Source: Tretioscincus oriximinensis
Lineage: Eukaryota > Chordata > Lepidosauria > Squamata > Gymnophthalmidae
Direction: 5' to 3'
DNA length: 64,000 nt
NCBI GenBank assembly: GCA_022410635.1
Contig: JAJVDF010000212.1
Span: 1,503,330 to 1,567,329, forward strand
Part shown: positions 21,601-33,919 of the stretch, piece after piece
Numbering within the stretch: the first letter of the stretch is position 1
Layout: each line of letters opens with the position of its first letter
The notes under the pieces: generated by a model
Seen by the model: only the letters and a program-made list of their open reading frames with translations
Databases searched by the model: none
What the model was told of the DNA's origin: nothing
Translations under genes and position numbers: made by a program

Positions 21601-24011
21601 TGCAGAAGGTTTTCAATTTAGAACCCAGTATTTTTAGGTAGAACTGGAAAAGACTTATATTCCAAACTCTGGAGTTCTCATACTATTAAGTGTTGACGTG
21701 AAATGACCAAAGTGTAGGCCTAAAAATGTTGTTGAGATGTACTTCAGATTATCCATTATTATTAACAGTCTGGCTGAGGTTGATTTTGGTAGTTTAGCAA
21801 CATCTGGAGCACCATAGTTTGACCATAATTGATGATGGATTGGTAGTCTGATACAGTGTAAGGGAGACTCTGCTAAACCTTTGCTTATAATTGTGAGGAT
21901 AGTTCACATTTTGAAAAAGCTAGAAGGCCATTTAGCTGTAAAATCCAACTCCTTGCTTGATACAGTGTTCCAGATTCCATTGAATATAAACTGGATACTA
22001 ATAATTGTCCTATCTCCTCTTTAAACTATTTTTATTTCCTTATTTTACATTGAAATAAACACAATAAATGCNTCAAATAGAATACTTGTTCTACACGTAT
22101 TTCTTCTTGCTTCCTTGCCCATAGTGTTCCTTTCATGTCCTTTAATTGATTTCTATCACTATAAAACTTTGATCTTTGTCCGTCTTGCAAAAGCTGGATC
22201 ACAGCCCAAACTCCCATACTCTGAAGTACAATGACAATAATACTTTTGAACATTTTTTTCTGGGAATGTGACAGGACAACCTGGTAGAAATGCCTGACTT
22301 GATTAGCATAATTCCTAGGAAATGGCCATTGATTTCTGGTTACTAATGCATTTAGCACATGCACTAAATTTCTCAAAAACAGTAATCTTTCACTACTATC
22401 AAATGTAAGCTAAAGCAGCAACAGAACGGTATCTGTGGAATCTACTATTGTGCATTCAGATAGATGACCTCATATGCTAGTTGATGTACAATGGAACTTT
22501 ATAATAGTTGTTGAAAATTCTTGCTCAGAATGCTTCTTGTAGTTCAGTAGATCTGGCAAATACGTCATCTTGGAAAATGATTGGACGTGGGTGTGGAATT
22601 TTTGCAGATGTTTGATACAGTCTTTATACAGTTTTCCCGGCTTGCTAGTAAGGTTCTTCCAGGTTAAATATATGCAAGGTGCCATTAAAGTGCTGCAGGT
22701 TTCTATGGAATTAAAAGAATGCTTTGTAAAGTGAGAGCACATTATTTTGGAGGGGCATGACATGGTTATCATGGGATTTTGTACATTATGTCCTTTNGAC
22801 TGTGTGTGGATTAAAATGAAAACCAGTGAAAGATCAACGGTATTTTGCTCACCGTTCAGACTGCTGCCTATTTTGTCTGCTCTTTGCAATCAAGTTCTAT
22901 ACTGAACAATATTCTTTTTCCTTTCCGTATGGAAAACCCAGGGAACAATTGCATTAATCTTCACTGAAAACATAATTGCTTTTATTGAAATGCCACATCT
23001 GAAATGTTTTCTGCTCTTACTGCAACCTTCAGCAACTCCATCATGGCGTTTTCACTATCTTCTTCTCTTTCTTTTAACCTTTCATGAAAAGCCTGCTCTC
23101 TTCTTTTTTTAGTTCTGCGGATTACGTAATAGTTTTGCTAGACAATATGCAGCCGGAAAGATACTTGCCTTTATCTTCTCATAACAATCCTTATAAATAA
23201 AATTGGTTGTGTGTTTTCACGAATGCCCTAACCAGTCAATTAAACCTTGTTTTGCAGGCGCGGCCAAGACGCAAATGTGCTTTCACCCAAGGCCCCACAT
23301 CATCACAGGGCCTTGCTGCAACTGTGCAAATACTCACAACACCTGGATGCATAAGGTAAGTGTGGAGTGGAGGAAGGGGAAGGGAAAGGGAGGGTTGTGG
23401 TGGTTGGAGGCACATTATGGAAGAGAGGGAATAAAGTGGTAGGTCAAGGAAGGACATGGAGGAGTACGGAGAACAGAGATAGAAGTGGGAGCTGCCAGGT
23501 GAAGAATGAAGGATACACAGCGGGGATGAATTGGAGGGAATGGGGGAAGAACGAGGGATTGTAAGTGCAGCCTTTCTGTAATCCATGAAACTGATCCCTG
23601 TCTTTGGTTGAATAGGGGCAGCTACATTAGTAGCTGTTTGACATGGAACCTCCCCCCACCCCACCCCAAACTGATCCACAGTGCCAATTGGCTGTCTGGC
23701 TATCTTGCCACGTTACAGCTTCCATTTCTCCAAGACAGGGAGCTGGCAGGGCTATCTATGCAGCTCAGTTTAAAATGGGTATTTTTGCTGGTACAAAAAA
23801 AATGATGTAAGCACAATAATGTTTCTTCTCTAACCTTTCAAACTTATTTGTTGTGCTTGAATACTAACTAAAATTCTCAGCATTCTATTCCCCGCAGTTC
23901 ATGCTAGTCAGGGCTGCCATGGAATGCTTGGAATTGTAGTTCAGGCGCATCTATTATTTATTTATTTATAAATAAAATAAATAAATACGANATGGCACTT
24001 AGAGATCTTCA
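21601..24011 (+). other. HRAS intron 1; no recognised features
   Basis: No exon-like or named repeat sequence was recognised. Open frames on the minus strand (for example 22032-22376 and 22470-22889) resemble nothing known. A G/A-rich stretch lies at about 23360-23560. Confidence 0.5.
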
Positions 24012-24295
24012 GGTATGGGATATATATGTATATATGTATATATATACAGGGTGCTTCAAAAAATGTATACACACTGAACTTCCATAGAAAATATATTTAT
24101 TGTTCTACTGTTTTANTGTTCTACAAAGTTAAATTTCAGGAAATTAGAAAGCTTAAAGTCCAATGTAAATAAAACGTAAATAACAAATGAGTANGAGTCA
24201 CCACTGATTCTGTACATCGTATGGAAGTTCAAAGTGTGTATACATTTTTTGAAGCACCCTGTATATATATATATACATATATATCCCATACCTAT
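24012..24295. repeat. 284-bp fold-back: TA-rich palindrome with a MITE in its centre
   Basis: The left flank (ggtatgggatatatatg, then tatatgtatatata) and the right flank (its inverted counterpart ending tatatcccatacc) extend the inverted symmetry about 30 bp beyond each end of the MITE at 24047-24261. Confidence 0.75.
24047..24261. mobile_element. Tc1/mariner-type MITE, family C, copy 2 (reversed)
   Basis: The 215-bp element has CAGGGTGCTTC / GAAGCACCCTG ends and TA on both sides. The interior is the reverse complement of copies 1 and 3. Confidence 0.85.
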
Positions 24296-24331
24296 ATGGT
24301 TGATTTCGTGTTGGAGGGGATTGTTGTAGTT

Positions 24332-24848
24332 AAGAACATAAGAGGAGCCCTGCTGAATTGGCCCACCATGGCCCATTAATTTGCACTTGGGCAGTCTNAA
24401 GCAGAAGAAGGTAAAAAACCCTCCAGCTCTTTTCTTCCTGCAAATGGTATTTCAGGAATACTGCCTGTTGCTCCATCTCAAAGGCAGTAACAAGAGATCC
24501 ATCCTAGTAGCTNTTATACCCTTTACTTCCTTTAACTTGTCTAACCCTNTCTTAAAGCTATCCAAGCTAGAAGTAAATTCCATAGACCAATGGCCTTCTG
24601 GGTGAAAAAATACTTTCTCTTGTCTGTNCTCACTATTCCTATCAGTTTCAAGGAATGCCCCCTGGTCTTAGTGTTGTGTGATAAAGAAAATATTTTTTCT
24701 CTAGTCACCTTATCCCCCCATGCTTGTTTTTATACACTTCAATCAGATCACCTCTTAAATGCCGTCTTTTGAGGCTGCAAAGGCCCAGATGTTGTAGCCT
24801 CATTTCATAAGGGAGTTGCTCCAGTGTTTTGATCATCGTTGTGCCCTT
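24332..24848 (-). mobile_element. CR1 LINE 3' part, includes ORF2 C-terminal region
   Basis: The left end (aagaacataagaggagccct, then gctgaattggccc) is the reversed CR1 3' terminus. Colinear blocks shared with the copy at 42914 include tgcctgttgctccat, atccaagct and gggtgaaaaaatactttctc. It extends to the cctcatttcataagggagtt and gctccagtgttttgatcat blocks of upstream CR1 ORF2. Frames are broken. Confidence 0.85.
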
Positions 24849-25200
24849 CAGTTTTGTCGGACTCTTTGTGATACCGTGGGTCCAAGCACACAAATTCTTT
24901 CTTTGCTATCTTTCAAAGTTTGCCCAGTTTTGTGGATTTGCTTCCACAATACTGTCTGCCACCTCCTTCTGTTGACTTCAGTTTTTTCCAGCATCAGAAA
25001 TTCCTGTCTCATTTTGTGACGCAAGTATTTGCACTCTGTTTCCTTTCTGCTGAACAAGACTGATTTGCCTTACTACTGACTAATTTTATCTTCTTGAAGT
25101 CTAAGGGACTCTCCAAAGTCTTCTCCAGCAGTGCAAGTTGAAAGTTTCATTATTTAGTAATTATTTTGTTGAAGCCCTTCTGTCACAGTTGTGGCAATGG
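24849..25200 (-). mobile_element. Probable BovB/RTE LINE fragment
   Basis: The order of motifs (ttgtcggactctttgtgata, ccgtgggtcc, then ctttcaaagtttgcccag, cttcagttttttccagcatc) resembles the antisense 3' region of BovB as known from ruminants and squamates. Similarity is diffuse and judged by eye. It abuts CR1 without a visible boundary. Confidence 0.4.
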
Positions 25201-25239
25201 CTCACTGTTGCTCCCATTTGGTCCCTACAGAAATTTTGT

Positions 25240-25340
25240 CTGAGTAATTATTATTTATTTATGTATGTATATATTTATTTATTTAAAATAATTTATATCC
25301 CAACCTTAGTCCCAAGATGGGTAACAAAAGATTTTAAAAA
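25240..25340 (-). repeat. AT-rich tail of a LINE/SINE
   Basis: The run ttatttatttatgtatgtat, followed by aatttatatcccaaccttag, reads as the reversed gggatataaat tail of the local SINE/LINE families. The body is not preserved. Confidence 0.4.
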
Positions 25341-25378
25341 AATACACATTAATAAAACATTTTAAAAGATCCATCCCC

Positions 25379-25560
25379 ACCCTCCCTCCAATTGACCTCC
25401 CTGTTCCTTCCCTCCCTTTCCCTGTCCTTTCCCTTCCCTCCCTCTTTTCCTTCATCTTTGGATTTAATATCTCTTTTTCCCTTCTTTTCCTCTTCCTTCC
25501 TGTCTAACTTCATTTCTACTCTCCATTTCCTGACTGAAGAGGATCCTTTGGCACCCCTCT
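25379..25560. repeat. Polypyrimidine tract
   Basis: Almost uninterrupted C/T (ccctccctccaattgacctc, then ttccttccctccctttccct and so on). A looser C/T-rich stretch continues to about 25740. Confidence 0.7.
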
Positions 25561-25740
25561 TCANCCTCCCCATTTGACCTTCAGTTGGGTTTCTCCTTAT
25601 TCTGCCATCACCAAATTCTCATTTTCCCTCATTCTCTCCATCACTGCCCCCAAACACTNATACTTTTTTCCTCCTTCCTTAAGATCTCACTTTCCCTCTT
25701 TNCTCCTTTCTTTCCTTACCCCTGTCTGGAGGCCATCTTG

Positions 25741-28012
25741 TGCATCTCATCTTCTTGCAGCCACTGTGACCTCCAAAGTGACTGGACATGCTAGGCTGAT
25801 TGCCTTGATAGGCCGATGACATTGTTTCCCTGTGAGCGTTTCATGTAGAGCACGGTGAGCCTTGAATTAAGGGAGAGATGGTTTTTACAAATCCAAATAT
25901 CTCTAGTTAGTCCTGCTTTAGCAACAATAACACTTTTAAAGGATTTTAAAGGTGCTCAACGGTGTCTTCTGATTTCTTGTGGCATTACAATTACTCCAGT
26001 TAATTGAATTTGTATTTCATCATTCATTTGATCCAAAAGTGATGAATATTATATAATATTTCATAATTTGTAACTATGTTTTAAATAGTTGAACACCAGA
26101 TAGGATTAAATTCATAACAAAGCTGTCTCTAATTAAGAACAACTAGTCCTGATGTTGGAAAGATGTCTTTTGAGTTGATACTCAATGAATCTTCCAAGGA
26201 AACAATGGTGGCTGGTGTACTTTGGGGTTGATGAGATTATTTATTGTTATAGTCTGTTTTGTTAAACAAAAAAAATCTGGAAGTAGGTTATAAAACATTA
26301 TANACTGAGTGGGCCTGGAGAGGGAAAAACCCTTTCATATAAGAAATGCCTGTCTAAAAAGACAGGTCTTGAATTGGTTCTGGTAAACGGAGGTCCCTCA
26401 ACAGCAGCAGAAGGGAGGGTATTCCAAAGAGAATGTGCTATTATCAAGAAAGACCTGACTGCAAGCTGTCATAAGATGGAATCGCAGACTTTCCAAACCT
26501 TTGGTTAAAAGGAAGTGGTAGTAGAATCAGAATAGACAGAGCTGGCTTGAAAATTGATCTCACTGAACTGTGCCACATTGACTGGCTTGGAACTGAAAGA
26601 CATGCAAAGGAGGAAATGGAAAATGGTGTCTGAGTGATTGGATGTGAAGGGGGCTGTNTTATGTCTGGGAATATGTTACATGTTTCAAGAGCAATTGTTG
26701 AAAACAGCCATTCTCAGGACTGTGACTTCCATAGTTCTCCTAGGAAGCATTTCAAAGCTATTTTAAACAAGACAGCTTGTAGCAAATGTCTTCTAATGAC
26801 AACTATAGGCTCACACGAAAAATGTATTTAAAACTGTTGGTGAGGTCCCGGAGTGCAGTGCTTTGAAATGTCTACACAGATACTGCTATTTTCAGCAATG
26901 CTGAAATACTGTAGGAAGTGGGCATATTTCCTGGGGACACTGCATCCCCATGTTATTTAACTAGTTAAGTGTTAAGCTTGATCCCCATTGTCTTAAATGG
27001 AACAGATGAGATTGAAACNAAGATTAGCAACATTGTAGAATTACGTGCTTCAAATTTAAAGTACTGTAGTAGTTGATTTNTGGAATCAGTGTATGTGTGC
27101 TTGCTGTGTCTTCCTTATAAACAAGATATTTGTGTAATTGCCAGAAGCTGGTCTGAATTATTGCTTCTTAGTATGTATTGTTTTGTGTGTATTGTTTCTT
27201 AGTGTGTATTGTTTTGGTGTGTATTGGCTTTAACAGTTTTTGAGAATATGTTACACTTATAGATTGTTTATTTGAGACGTTTATGGTAGAGTCTTTACGT
27301 CTTCTACTTGGCATGCGCATTTTCTTATACAGAACCAGTCTTCTGATCTTAAATTTGAGCTCTTAGAGAGTAACCTATTGGTGGTGTTATAAATATTTTA
27401 GGAGTTTTCTATTCTTCAAACTGAAAATGGTTCTGAAAGCTATAGTGCTTTCTTCCATTTTTCTGACTTGAGTCGTCATGCAAGATCTCACAGTACAATG
27501 TATGATTTTATTGTGAAAAACCATGGGGACATATTTTTTATTTACATGAAAGTTCCCTACTTGTTTGACTGACTAGATATCCTTTGAAATTCTTTGTTTT
27601 CTTTTCCAGGGCAATGGCAAGTGTAGTCGTAACTGAGTGACAAAATAATTTGTTTTTAACAACCTGATCAGAAGCCTTTATATGTCCCTATGAGACATTG
27701 AACACCTAGTATTTCTGTTAGGAGAGCTAGCCTTTCCATCTCTAGAGCTGTGCATTTAACTTTGGATATACAGGCATTGGCAAATGAATGTGTTACTATT
27801 GCCATGCTGAGTAAAATTTCACTTTGCCCCCATCCAGTTGCTTTTGCAAGCATGATTGACGNCATTCTTTTCTGTCTTTGGAATTAGTCCTCATATAAGG
27901 AACAGTTTGTTTCCCCCATTCAAATCAAGGAGAAGTGATCCAGCATTTATTTGAAGATCAGCTATGATAGTTTCAGTAGTGGAACAAAATGTCCAGAAAG
28001 CAAACAACTTGA
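25741..28012 (+). other. HRAS intron 1; possible old repeat at about 26300-26530
   Basis: The run gtctaaaaagacaggtcttg, then agaagggagggtattccaaa, looks like a dispersed reptile repeat but was not matched to another copy in the window. A TGTGTATTG minisatellite-like run lies at about 27170-27228. No exons were recognised. Confidence 0.4.
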
Positions 28013-28440
28013 ATTTAATAGAATCGTGGAGTTTGAAAGGACCTTCAGGGTCATCAGGTCTAAGTCCTGCTCAATACAGGTTTCACTAAACCATATCAAG
28101 CAGATGGCTGTCCAACCTCTGTTTGAAGATTTTCCATTGAAAGAGAAACTCGCCTCCTATAGNAACCTATTTCATTGACTGAGGACTTCACTATCAAAAA
28201 TTATTTTCTCATATCTAATCTGTATCTATTTCCTTTCAGTTCCATCCTGTGGTTTGTAGTCCTCCCATGNGCAAGTGATAACAGGGCTATTCCCTTTTCT
28301 TAGTCACAATCTTTCAGACATTTGTATAAGCTATCAGTGTTCTCCCTGTCTTCTCTTTTGCATCCCTAGATCCTTTAACTGTAACAGGCTACCCACGATT
28401 TTGATAGCTCTGTTTTGAATCTGTTTCATTTTTTCGGTAT
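28013..28440 (-). mobile_element. CR1 LINE 3' part, second subfamily
   Basis: The left end reads aatagaatcgtggagtttga, aaggaccttcagggtcatca, which is the reversed CR1 terminus with an ATTCTATG-type tail. CR1-like blocks continue (ggctgtccaacctctgtttg, then ttgatagctctgttttgaat). No intact frame remains. Confidence 0.75.
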
Positions 28441-29052
28441 CAAACCAGGATATCCTAAACTTTCCTTAAAGGTGGTCAGGAAACTGCCAGGGTATTTTTA
28501 CCAAGAAACTACATGGATGAATCAACAGACCCCCCATGTAATCTGCCAGGTATCTAACTTAATGGGTNCTCAGCAAAAACATCATCTGGTTAAAACCATA
28601 GGAAACAGACTATTAAAAGATAGAAGAAAAAGTATTTTAAATAAACAGTTTGGGTGCTCTGTTCTCTGATAAAAAGATTTATAATCACCATATCAAGAAT
28701 TTCTTACGTAAATAGAGTGGGAGTTTGAAGGAGGCGTGTATTTTATTTATGAATACAAAGAACTGTTCCTTTGCTTCATATTCTCTAAAGGTGGATGAGA
28801 ATTAGTGTTGAGAAGTTTGTGGAGGTGGCCTTTGTCTCAAATGAAGCCTAGCACTGTTGTCAGAGGCAAGCACCTTTCCTTGTGAGAATTAGTCAACAAA
28901 GGCTTTCCAAGGGGAAGTCAAAGCAATATGCAAGAGCTACCAGATTACGCACAGCTACATTTACCTNCATAATTATATTGAGTTTTATTTTTAATTTTAT
29001 ACTCTTCTTAAAATGCTGAACAAGTAAAACGTTTATGTAGTACTAAAAAAAG

Positions 29053-29262
29053 AGCCAATTTGGTCTTGTTGTTAGGCTGCGTTCTCACTCNGTAGTTCTC
29101 AAAACTGCTTCTTTCACCCCATGAGAACGCAGCCTTGAAGTGCCGATTTTTTACCTGGTAGTCTCCTAGTTCAGTTCCATACTCCTACATGAAGCCAACT
29201 AAAGTGACTTTGTGCTAGTCACAGGTTTTGGAGCTCTCAGTCCCACCTGCTTCACAGGAGAA
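29053..29262 (+). mobile_element. Sauria-type SINE, 5' part, split by a small MITE
   Basis: The head gccaatttggtcttgttgtt and the distal blocks acctggtagtctcctagttc, catgaagccaacta and cccacctgcttcacagg match the copy at 42313. About 60 bp of foreign DNA interrupt the head. Confidence 0.7.
29075..29134. mobile_element. 60-bp inverted-repeat insertion (GGCTGCGTTCTCA ends)
   Basis: GGCTGCGTTCTCA at 29075 faces TGAGAACGCAGCC ending at 29134. It lies within SINE sequence that other copies carry uninterrupted, so it is a later insertion. Possible 3-bp TTA-like duplication (tta/ttg); superfamily unassigned. Confidence 0.65.
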
Positions 29263-32240
29263 TTATTTACTGTATTAAGNGGCCAATTTCACTGTAACAG
29301 ATTCTTTTGTTCATCTTTTGGAGGCTTAGAGATCTATCCATTTCAAAGGACTGATTGTTATCAGGTATTGAAGAACTGGAAAGAACANTTTTTGTAGCAT
29401 TTGACATATAGTGGTGCTTGAATGTTTGTGAACCTTTCAAAATGTTGCATATTTCTACATGAACGTGATTCCTTGCATCTTTTGAACCCTGCCACCCAGC
29501 TTGTTTTGGAGGCCTCTAGACACCTCCCTCAGGGAATGGAATATTTAAAACTCCAAGTACTGAAAGTCAACACCTCTTTCTCTGCACTGTTAAATTTCCA
29601 TCATTTGCTTTACTTTGCTGGAAAGTTACTGTTGTACCTGTCAGTATTTATATATTGTTCTGAATTCAGAATAAAACTTTCATNCAATTTTGGCTTTTTA
29701 AGAGAGGTTTCATAAATATTTTTCATTGAAAACTTAATTTTGTGCAAAAAGAAGAGTACACTTTATTTATTTTTTCTTAATATTTGCCTTTTCAATTTTT
29801 TTTCTCATGTTTTCTTAAGTTGAAATGTTAGACCTATAAAACTGCTTGAAGTATTTTCTTTTGCTGTGTTTTTTGTTCTCAACAGTTAGTCCAGTTGTAT
29901 TTACTGGTCCTTTCTGGCTTTTGAGTGACTTTAGCTGAGTGGTAGAAAAAAATTGCCTAGAAAGCAGAAGTTTGGCATTCGGATCTTCAGCTTTTCCCTA
30001 AAAGATGGTGATGGCAACCCGCTTTTGCATCCCTGCCAGGAAAACTTTACAAGCCATGCAGTCANACAAAAGGAAGCCATAATTTGATGTTACCCAACTG
30101 GACTTTAGGAGAGTGAACAGATGTTTTTAATTTTCTTGATCTTTTGTTATCCTCCCTGGGAGGAATGGAGAAGGGCGGTATATACAGTAAATCATTTTAA
30201 ATAAATAAATAAAATATAGAACTCTGTGGCAAAAATACAAGATTGAGTTTTCTTTTCTATTATTAGAGATATATGGCTTTTAATACACATGTGGGATGAT
30301 GAATGAACAGTTTTTTGAGAGATCCAGGAGATTAGGTATAAAGACCTAGAGAAGTCAATGGAGTGTGTAGGTAGAAGGGGAGGTCTTGACTGACTAATCT
30401 TTGTGCAGCCCCACTGTTGGCTAATGGCATGTAGGATGAGAGCAGCAATCTTGGAAGCCTTTATGAAGCGTGACTAATCAAAGACTTCAGCAAATACACG
30501 GCACTCCTAGGCTGACAGACAGCATCTTTCCCCAGAATAATTCTGCCCCTATAGCATTCCTTTTTGGTGTTTGAAAGCCTATTTAAAAATTCTGCTTTTT
30601 CTGCTAGGTAGTGGGATGAAGTAAATGTGTCAGGAAGCTACAGGAGTAGAAAGTAGGGCAAGCTGATTTCCAGAAACAGTTTGTAAGGTAGGGGCTATAA
30701 ACAAGATTCAAAGAGCTGAAGGCAAAAGAGTCACTTACTTTTTCACCTGGGTGAGAGTTTCAGAGGGTGTCCATATGTTAAAGACCCTTTCATGTTTAAT
30801 CATGATGATGTTATATTTTAATCTTCCTGGAGCGCAGGTCCACCTGACCTTCCTATATGCACTTAATTGTGCTTAATTATTAAAACAGAATTGATGCTAA
30901 AAGTACAGTTTCAGGCTACCTTATGTCCAGATGCCTTGTTGTAAAACAGCCTTTCCTTGGGTTGATTTTATTTGATCCATTTAATTGATGCATCTTTTTA
31001 CAGTGTGCATTTCAGCAGCAAAGGAATTAACAAACAATTCAGTAATCAATATATATATCAGTGTACAGTGTGATTCCATTGCATGTAAACGTGGCATTTG
31101 AAAGCTCATGTAGCAAATTTCTTTCTTTGCTGGATCTCTAAGGTGCAATGAGACCCTTCTTGCTAGAATCCCAAACACAAAAAAGGTAAAAATGTACTTA
31201 AATATGCAGTACTGGGGAGGACCCTTTGAAAACATAAATCATAGTGCTATTTTTATGGGAGATGTGTGGTGAAAGCTTTGGCTTTAGGATAAAAGCCCTT
31301 TAGCTTTGACAAAAAGGCTTAAAACCTGTGTCTGGTGTACTTGCAAGCAGCTAAATGATTCCTGCAAATAGGATTGAAATTAAAAGGAAAAATGGACTAA
31401 GCAGCATCCTTTGGGACATAGTCTCCTGATTTACATCTCTATGATCATCTCCACAGTCTCATGCTTCCAAATAACCTATTTCTCATATTGCTACTGTAAG
31501 AAATAATATGGGTGACTTTGCAAGTATAGAGTCAGCATTTTCAGATGCAAGTTGTTCCAACTAGAGAGATATGCTATGATCTTGGCTATAGCTTTTCCAC
31601 AGGGTTCCTGCACTCCATTCTCCATATTGATCCTGTTTTTCCTTCTTCAGGTTTTCTGTCCCTGAGTTTGCTTCTGAAAGAATGGGGACAAGGCAGTTTG
31701 TGCTGGGGGCAGATATTGCATCCTGAGGATCAGGTGTTGGTTTACTCAAGTTGCATTTTGTTGCAAATACAGAACAGTTTGCCAACTGTCAGCTCTGTGC
31801 TTTTAGTAATTGGAACCAGCCCTCAGCTGCTCTGTGGTAGAGAAGGCATAAATCAGAGCACATCATTTCAGGAGATGAAACGGCACAGCAAGAGCTTCAT
31901 GTCTTGTGGGGCCAGTGTTCTCTCCTACGCTAAGGTTCCANAGCTATTACACACTGAGGTGGTTTTAAAAATTTAATCTTCCTATATTCCACAACAGCAG
32001 GCCTGTAACTGACTTATTTAGGAAGCAGGCCATGAAATCTAACTCTTGATCCTTGGGAAAGGTCTAGGAGGTGATATTGAAGTCACAAAAGAAAGCAAGA
32101 AAATCTCTGTTGTCCTCAAATTTGAGGTGAGATGATTGCATGGTGGATTGATTTGAAGTTTCCTTGACATCACTTTCATAGCAGTACCTAGTAATATGCT
32201 AAATGTGACCCTGCTTTCCAGATAAATCTATAGCCACTTC
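29263..32240 (+). other. HRAS intron 1; mostly unrecognised DNA
   Basis: A possible SINE-like remnant at about 29935-30215 ends in gggcggtatatacag and AAATAAAT. Otherwise no exon, RNA gene or repeat family was recognised. Confidence 0.45.
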
Positions 32241-32243
32241 TTT

Positions 32244-32335
32244 GAATGGAGCCTACCGTAGTCTGCACTAGCATNCAGGTGGCAGGTTCCTAGGTGAAAT
32301 GTATCCTAGAATAAGGCTCAGTATGGAAAGCTCCT
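32244..32335 (+). repeat. Family M repeat copy
   Basis: The run gcctaccgtagtctgcacta, gcat, caggtggcaggttcctaggt, then atcctagaataaggctcagt and atgga, is colinear with 28-105. Confidence 0.5.
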
Positions 32336-32639
32336 ACTATTGAAGAAGAAGTTCAGATACTTTGGCATCGTATTGAGAAGACAGGATTGACCAGAAAAGG
32401 GTCTGGCATTAGGAAAGATTGAAGGTAAAGAAACTTGTCTTGCAATTGAATGGAAAAGGGTAGTTGTCTCCTTCTTCTTCTTTTTGTGCAGGAATACCCG
32501 CACCTCTTATAAGTGCAATTTTAGGTAATTGGGAACAATTCCAGACTTCTTTCTAAAGAGGAATTGATGGATTATTTTCTATGATTACCAATAGATTTAC
32601 TTCATGGCTTTGTTTTTTGTTAGACATGGAATCAAGCTC

Positions 32640-33310
32640 AAATGAGATTTTTAAAAATACGTTGTTGTTCTTGCTGAATGAAGATCTATGAAGCAAGTGC
32701 TAGTTATCCACGACTGTAGCAGGCTTACTGGTGGCTAATAAAGCCAATGTGTGATAAGCAAGTCTGGACACATCAACTGGAGGGAAACGTTTTGTCTGAA
32801 CACAGTGCAGTGGTTGTATCCTGGTTCTTGCACCATTGTCTTTTGTTCTCAAGGCTGTGTGCTTGAAGGAGGAGACAGCGTTGAAGTCTTAAGTCCCCAC
32901 GATTAGCTTCTAGGGCAGGGTTCTACAGTGGTCAGTATGGCAGACATCAAAAGATTTCTTGATACAGTCCTTATTTTTCTGCTTTGGAGCCNCTCTAACA
33001 ATAGTGACCAGTGGCCAGCTTGGATAAGCGATGATCCTTCATCCTGCAGATGTGNCCTGCTCAGCACAGCTGCTTCTTCAGTAGCATGGCCTACTTGTTA
33101 GTAATGTCTGCTGGTGGAAGGACTGCAGTGGTGGTGATGAAGTCATCCCAGCGAATGTGCAGGATGGTATGGAGGTAGCATTGGTGAAAACGCTCATGGA
33201 GTCATGGATGGTGGCAGTAGGTAACCCACATTACTCTATCAGATTTAGAGTAAAGAGTACAACAGCACTATACACACTGATTTTAAAGCTTTTCTTCAGA
33301 TGTATGTTTC
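32640..33310 (-). mobile_element. LINE fragment, same family as 19850
   Basis: Colinear blocks with 19900-20490 include ctggttcttgcaccattgtc, cttgaaggaggagacag, acagtggtcagtatggcaga and ctgctcagcacagctgcttc. There is no usable reading frame. Confidence 0.7.
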
Positions 33311-33699
33311 ATATCGTCTACCAAATGCACAGGATTGGATAATGCTGTAAAAAGAGGAATGAGGTTTTAATGAAATGCTAGTTGCAGGATGATCCCAGAC
33401 TTGCTCATAGACTGAAATGTACTGCAGAGTACTGGACCAAGAAGTCCCCAAATAACAGGCTTGTCCAAACTACATTAGAGGTGGTATCCTGGACTATTGG
33501 GATGTGTAGACAGCATGTCCTTGTAGTGAGGTATATTACAGGACCCCCTGGGCTAGTGCAGCAAGTTGTATTGCCAGAATGGCTATACTAGGCCTTTAGA
33601 ACATTTGAAAGCCTTTCAAAACCAGCACAGAAACTGAAACAAAACAAGCCATCAAAAGAACTTCCCCCAGCAGCTTGATTTTCTTCCATAGTAAAAATC

Positions 33700-33774
33700 G
33701 TTCTATTTTAATACTTTTTTTATTGTGATCTGTCCTGAGACCTTCNGGTAAGTAAACAAATAAATAAATAAGAT
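33700..33774 (+). mobile_element. L2/CR1-like LINE 3' tail
   Basis: The run ttttattgtgatctgtcctg, agaccttc, ggtaagtaaacaaataaata matches the 3' tail at 14605-14665. The family R copy inserted in its tail. Confidence 0.6.
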
Positions 33775-33904
33775 TTTTTTTCAGAGAAATAGCCGTGTTA
33801 GTCTAGCAGAAAGTCCAGCAAAGGANCTAGCAGCNCTTTGAGACTAACTTGAGAAAAGTGGTTGGCATAAGCTTTCGTAGACAGGTCTACTTCTTCAGAT
33901 GCTG
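33775..33904 (-). mobile_element. Family R retroposon with poly(A) and 15-bp target duplication
   Basis: A T-run (poly(A) on the minus strand) precedes cagagaaatagccgtgttag, and the element ends ctacttcttcagatgctg. The flanks 33760-33774 and 33905-33919 are the same 15 bp (ATAAATAAATAAGAT). Part of that is AT-repeat, but the TAAGAT end supports a real duplication. This shows that family R is retroposed. Confidence 0.75.
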
Positions 33905-33919
33905 ATAAATAAATAAGAT

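Noticed and set aside
22470..22889. 139-codon minus-strand frame in intron 1
   Set aside because: No resemblance to a known protein, contains an N, no splice or promoter context, and no other repeat copy in the window.
31545..31976. 143-codon plus-strand frame in intron 1
   Set aside because: No known domain and contains an ambiguous codon; length is compatible with chance.
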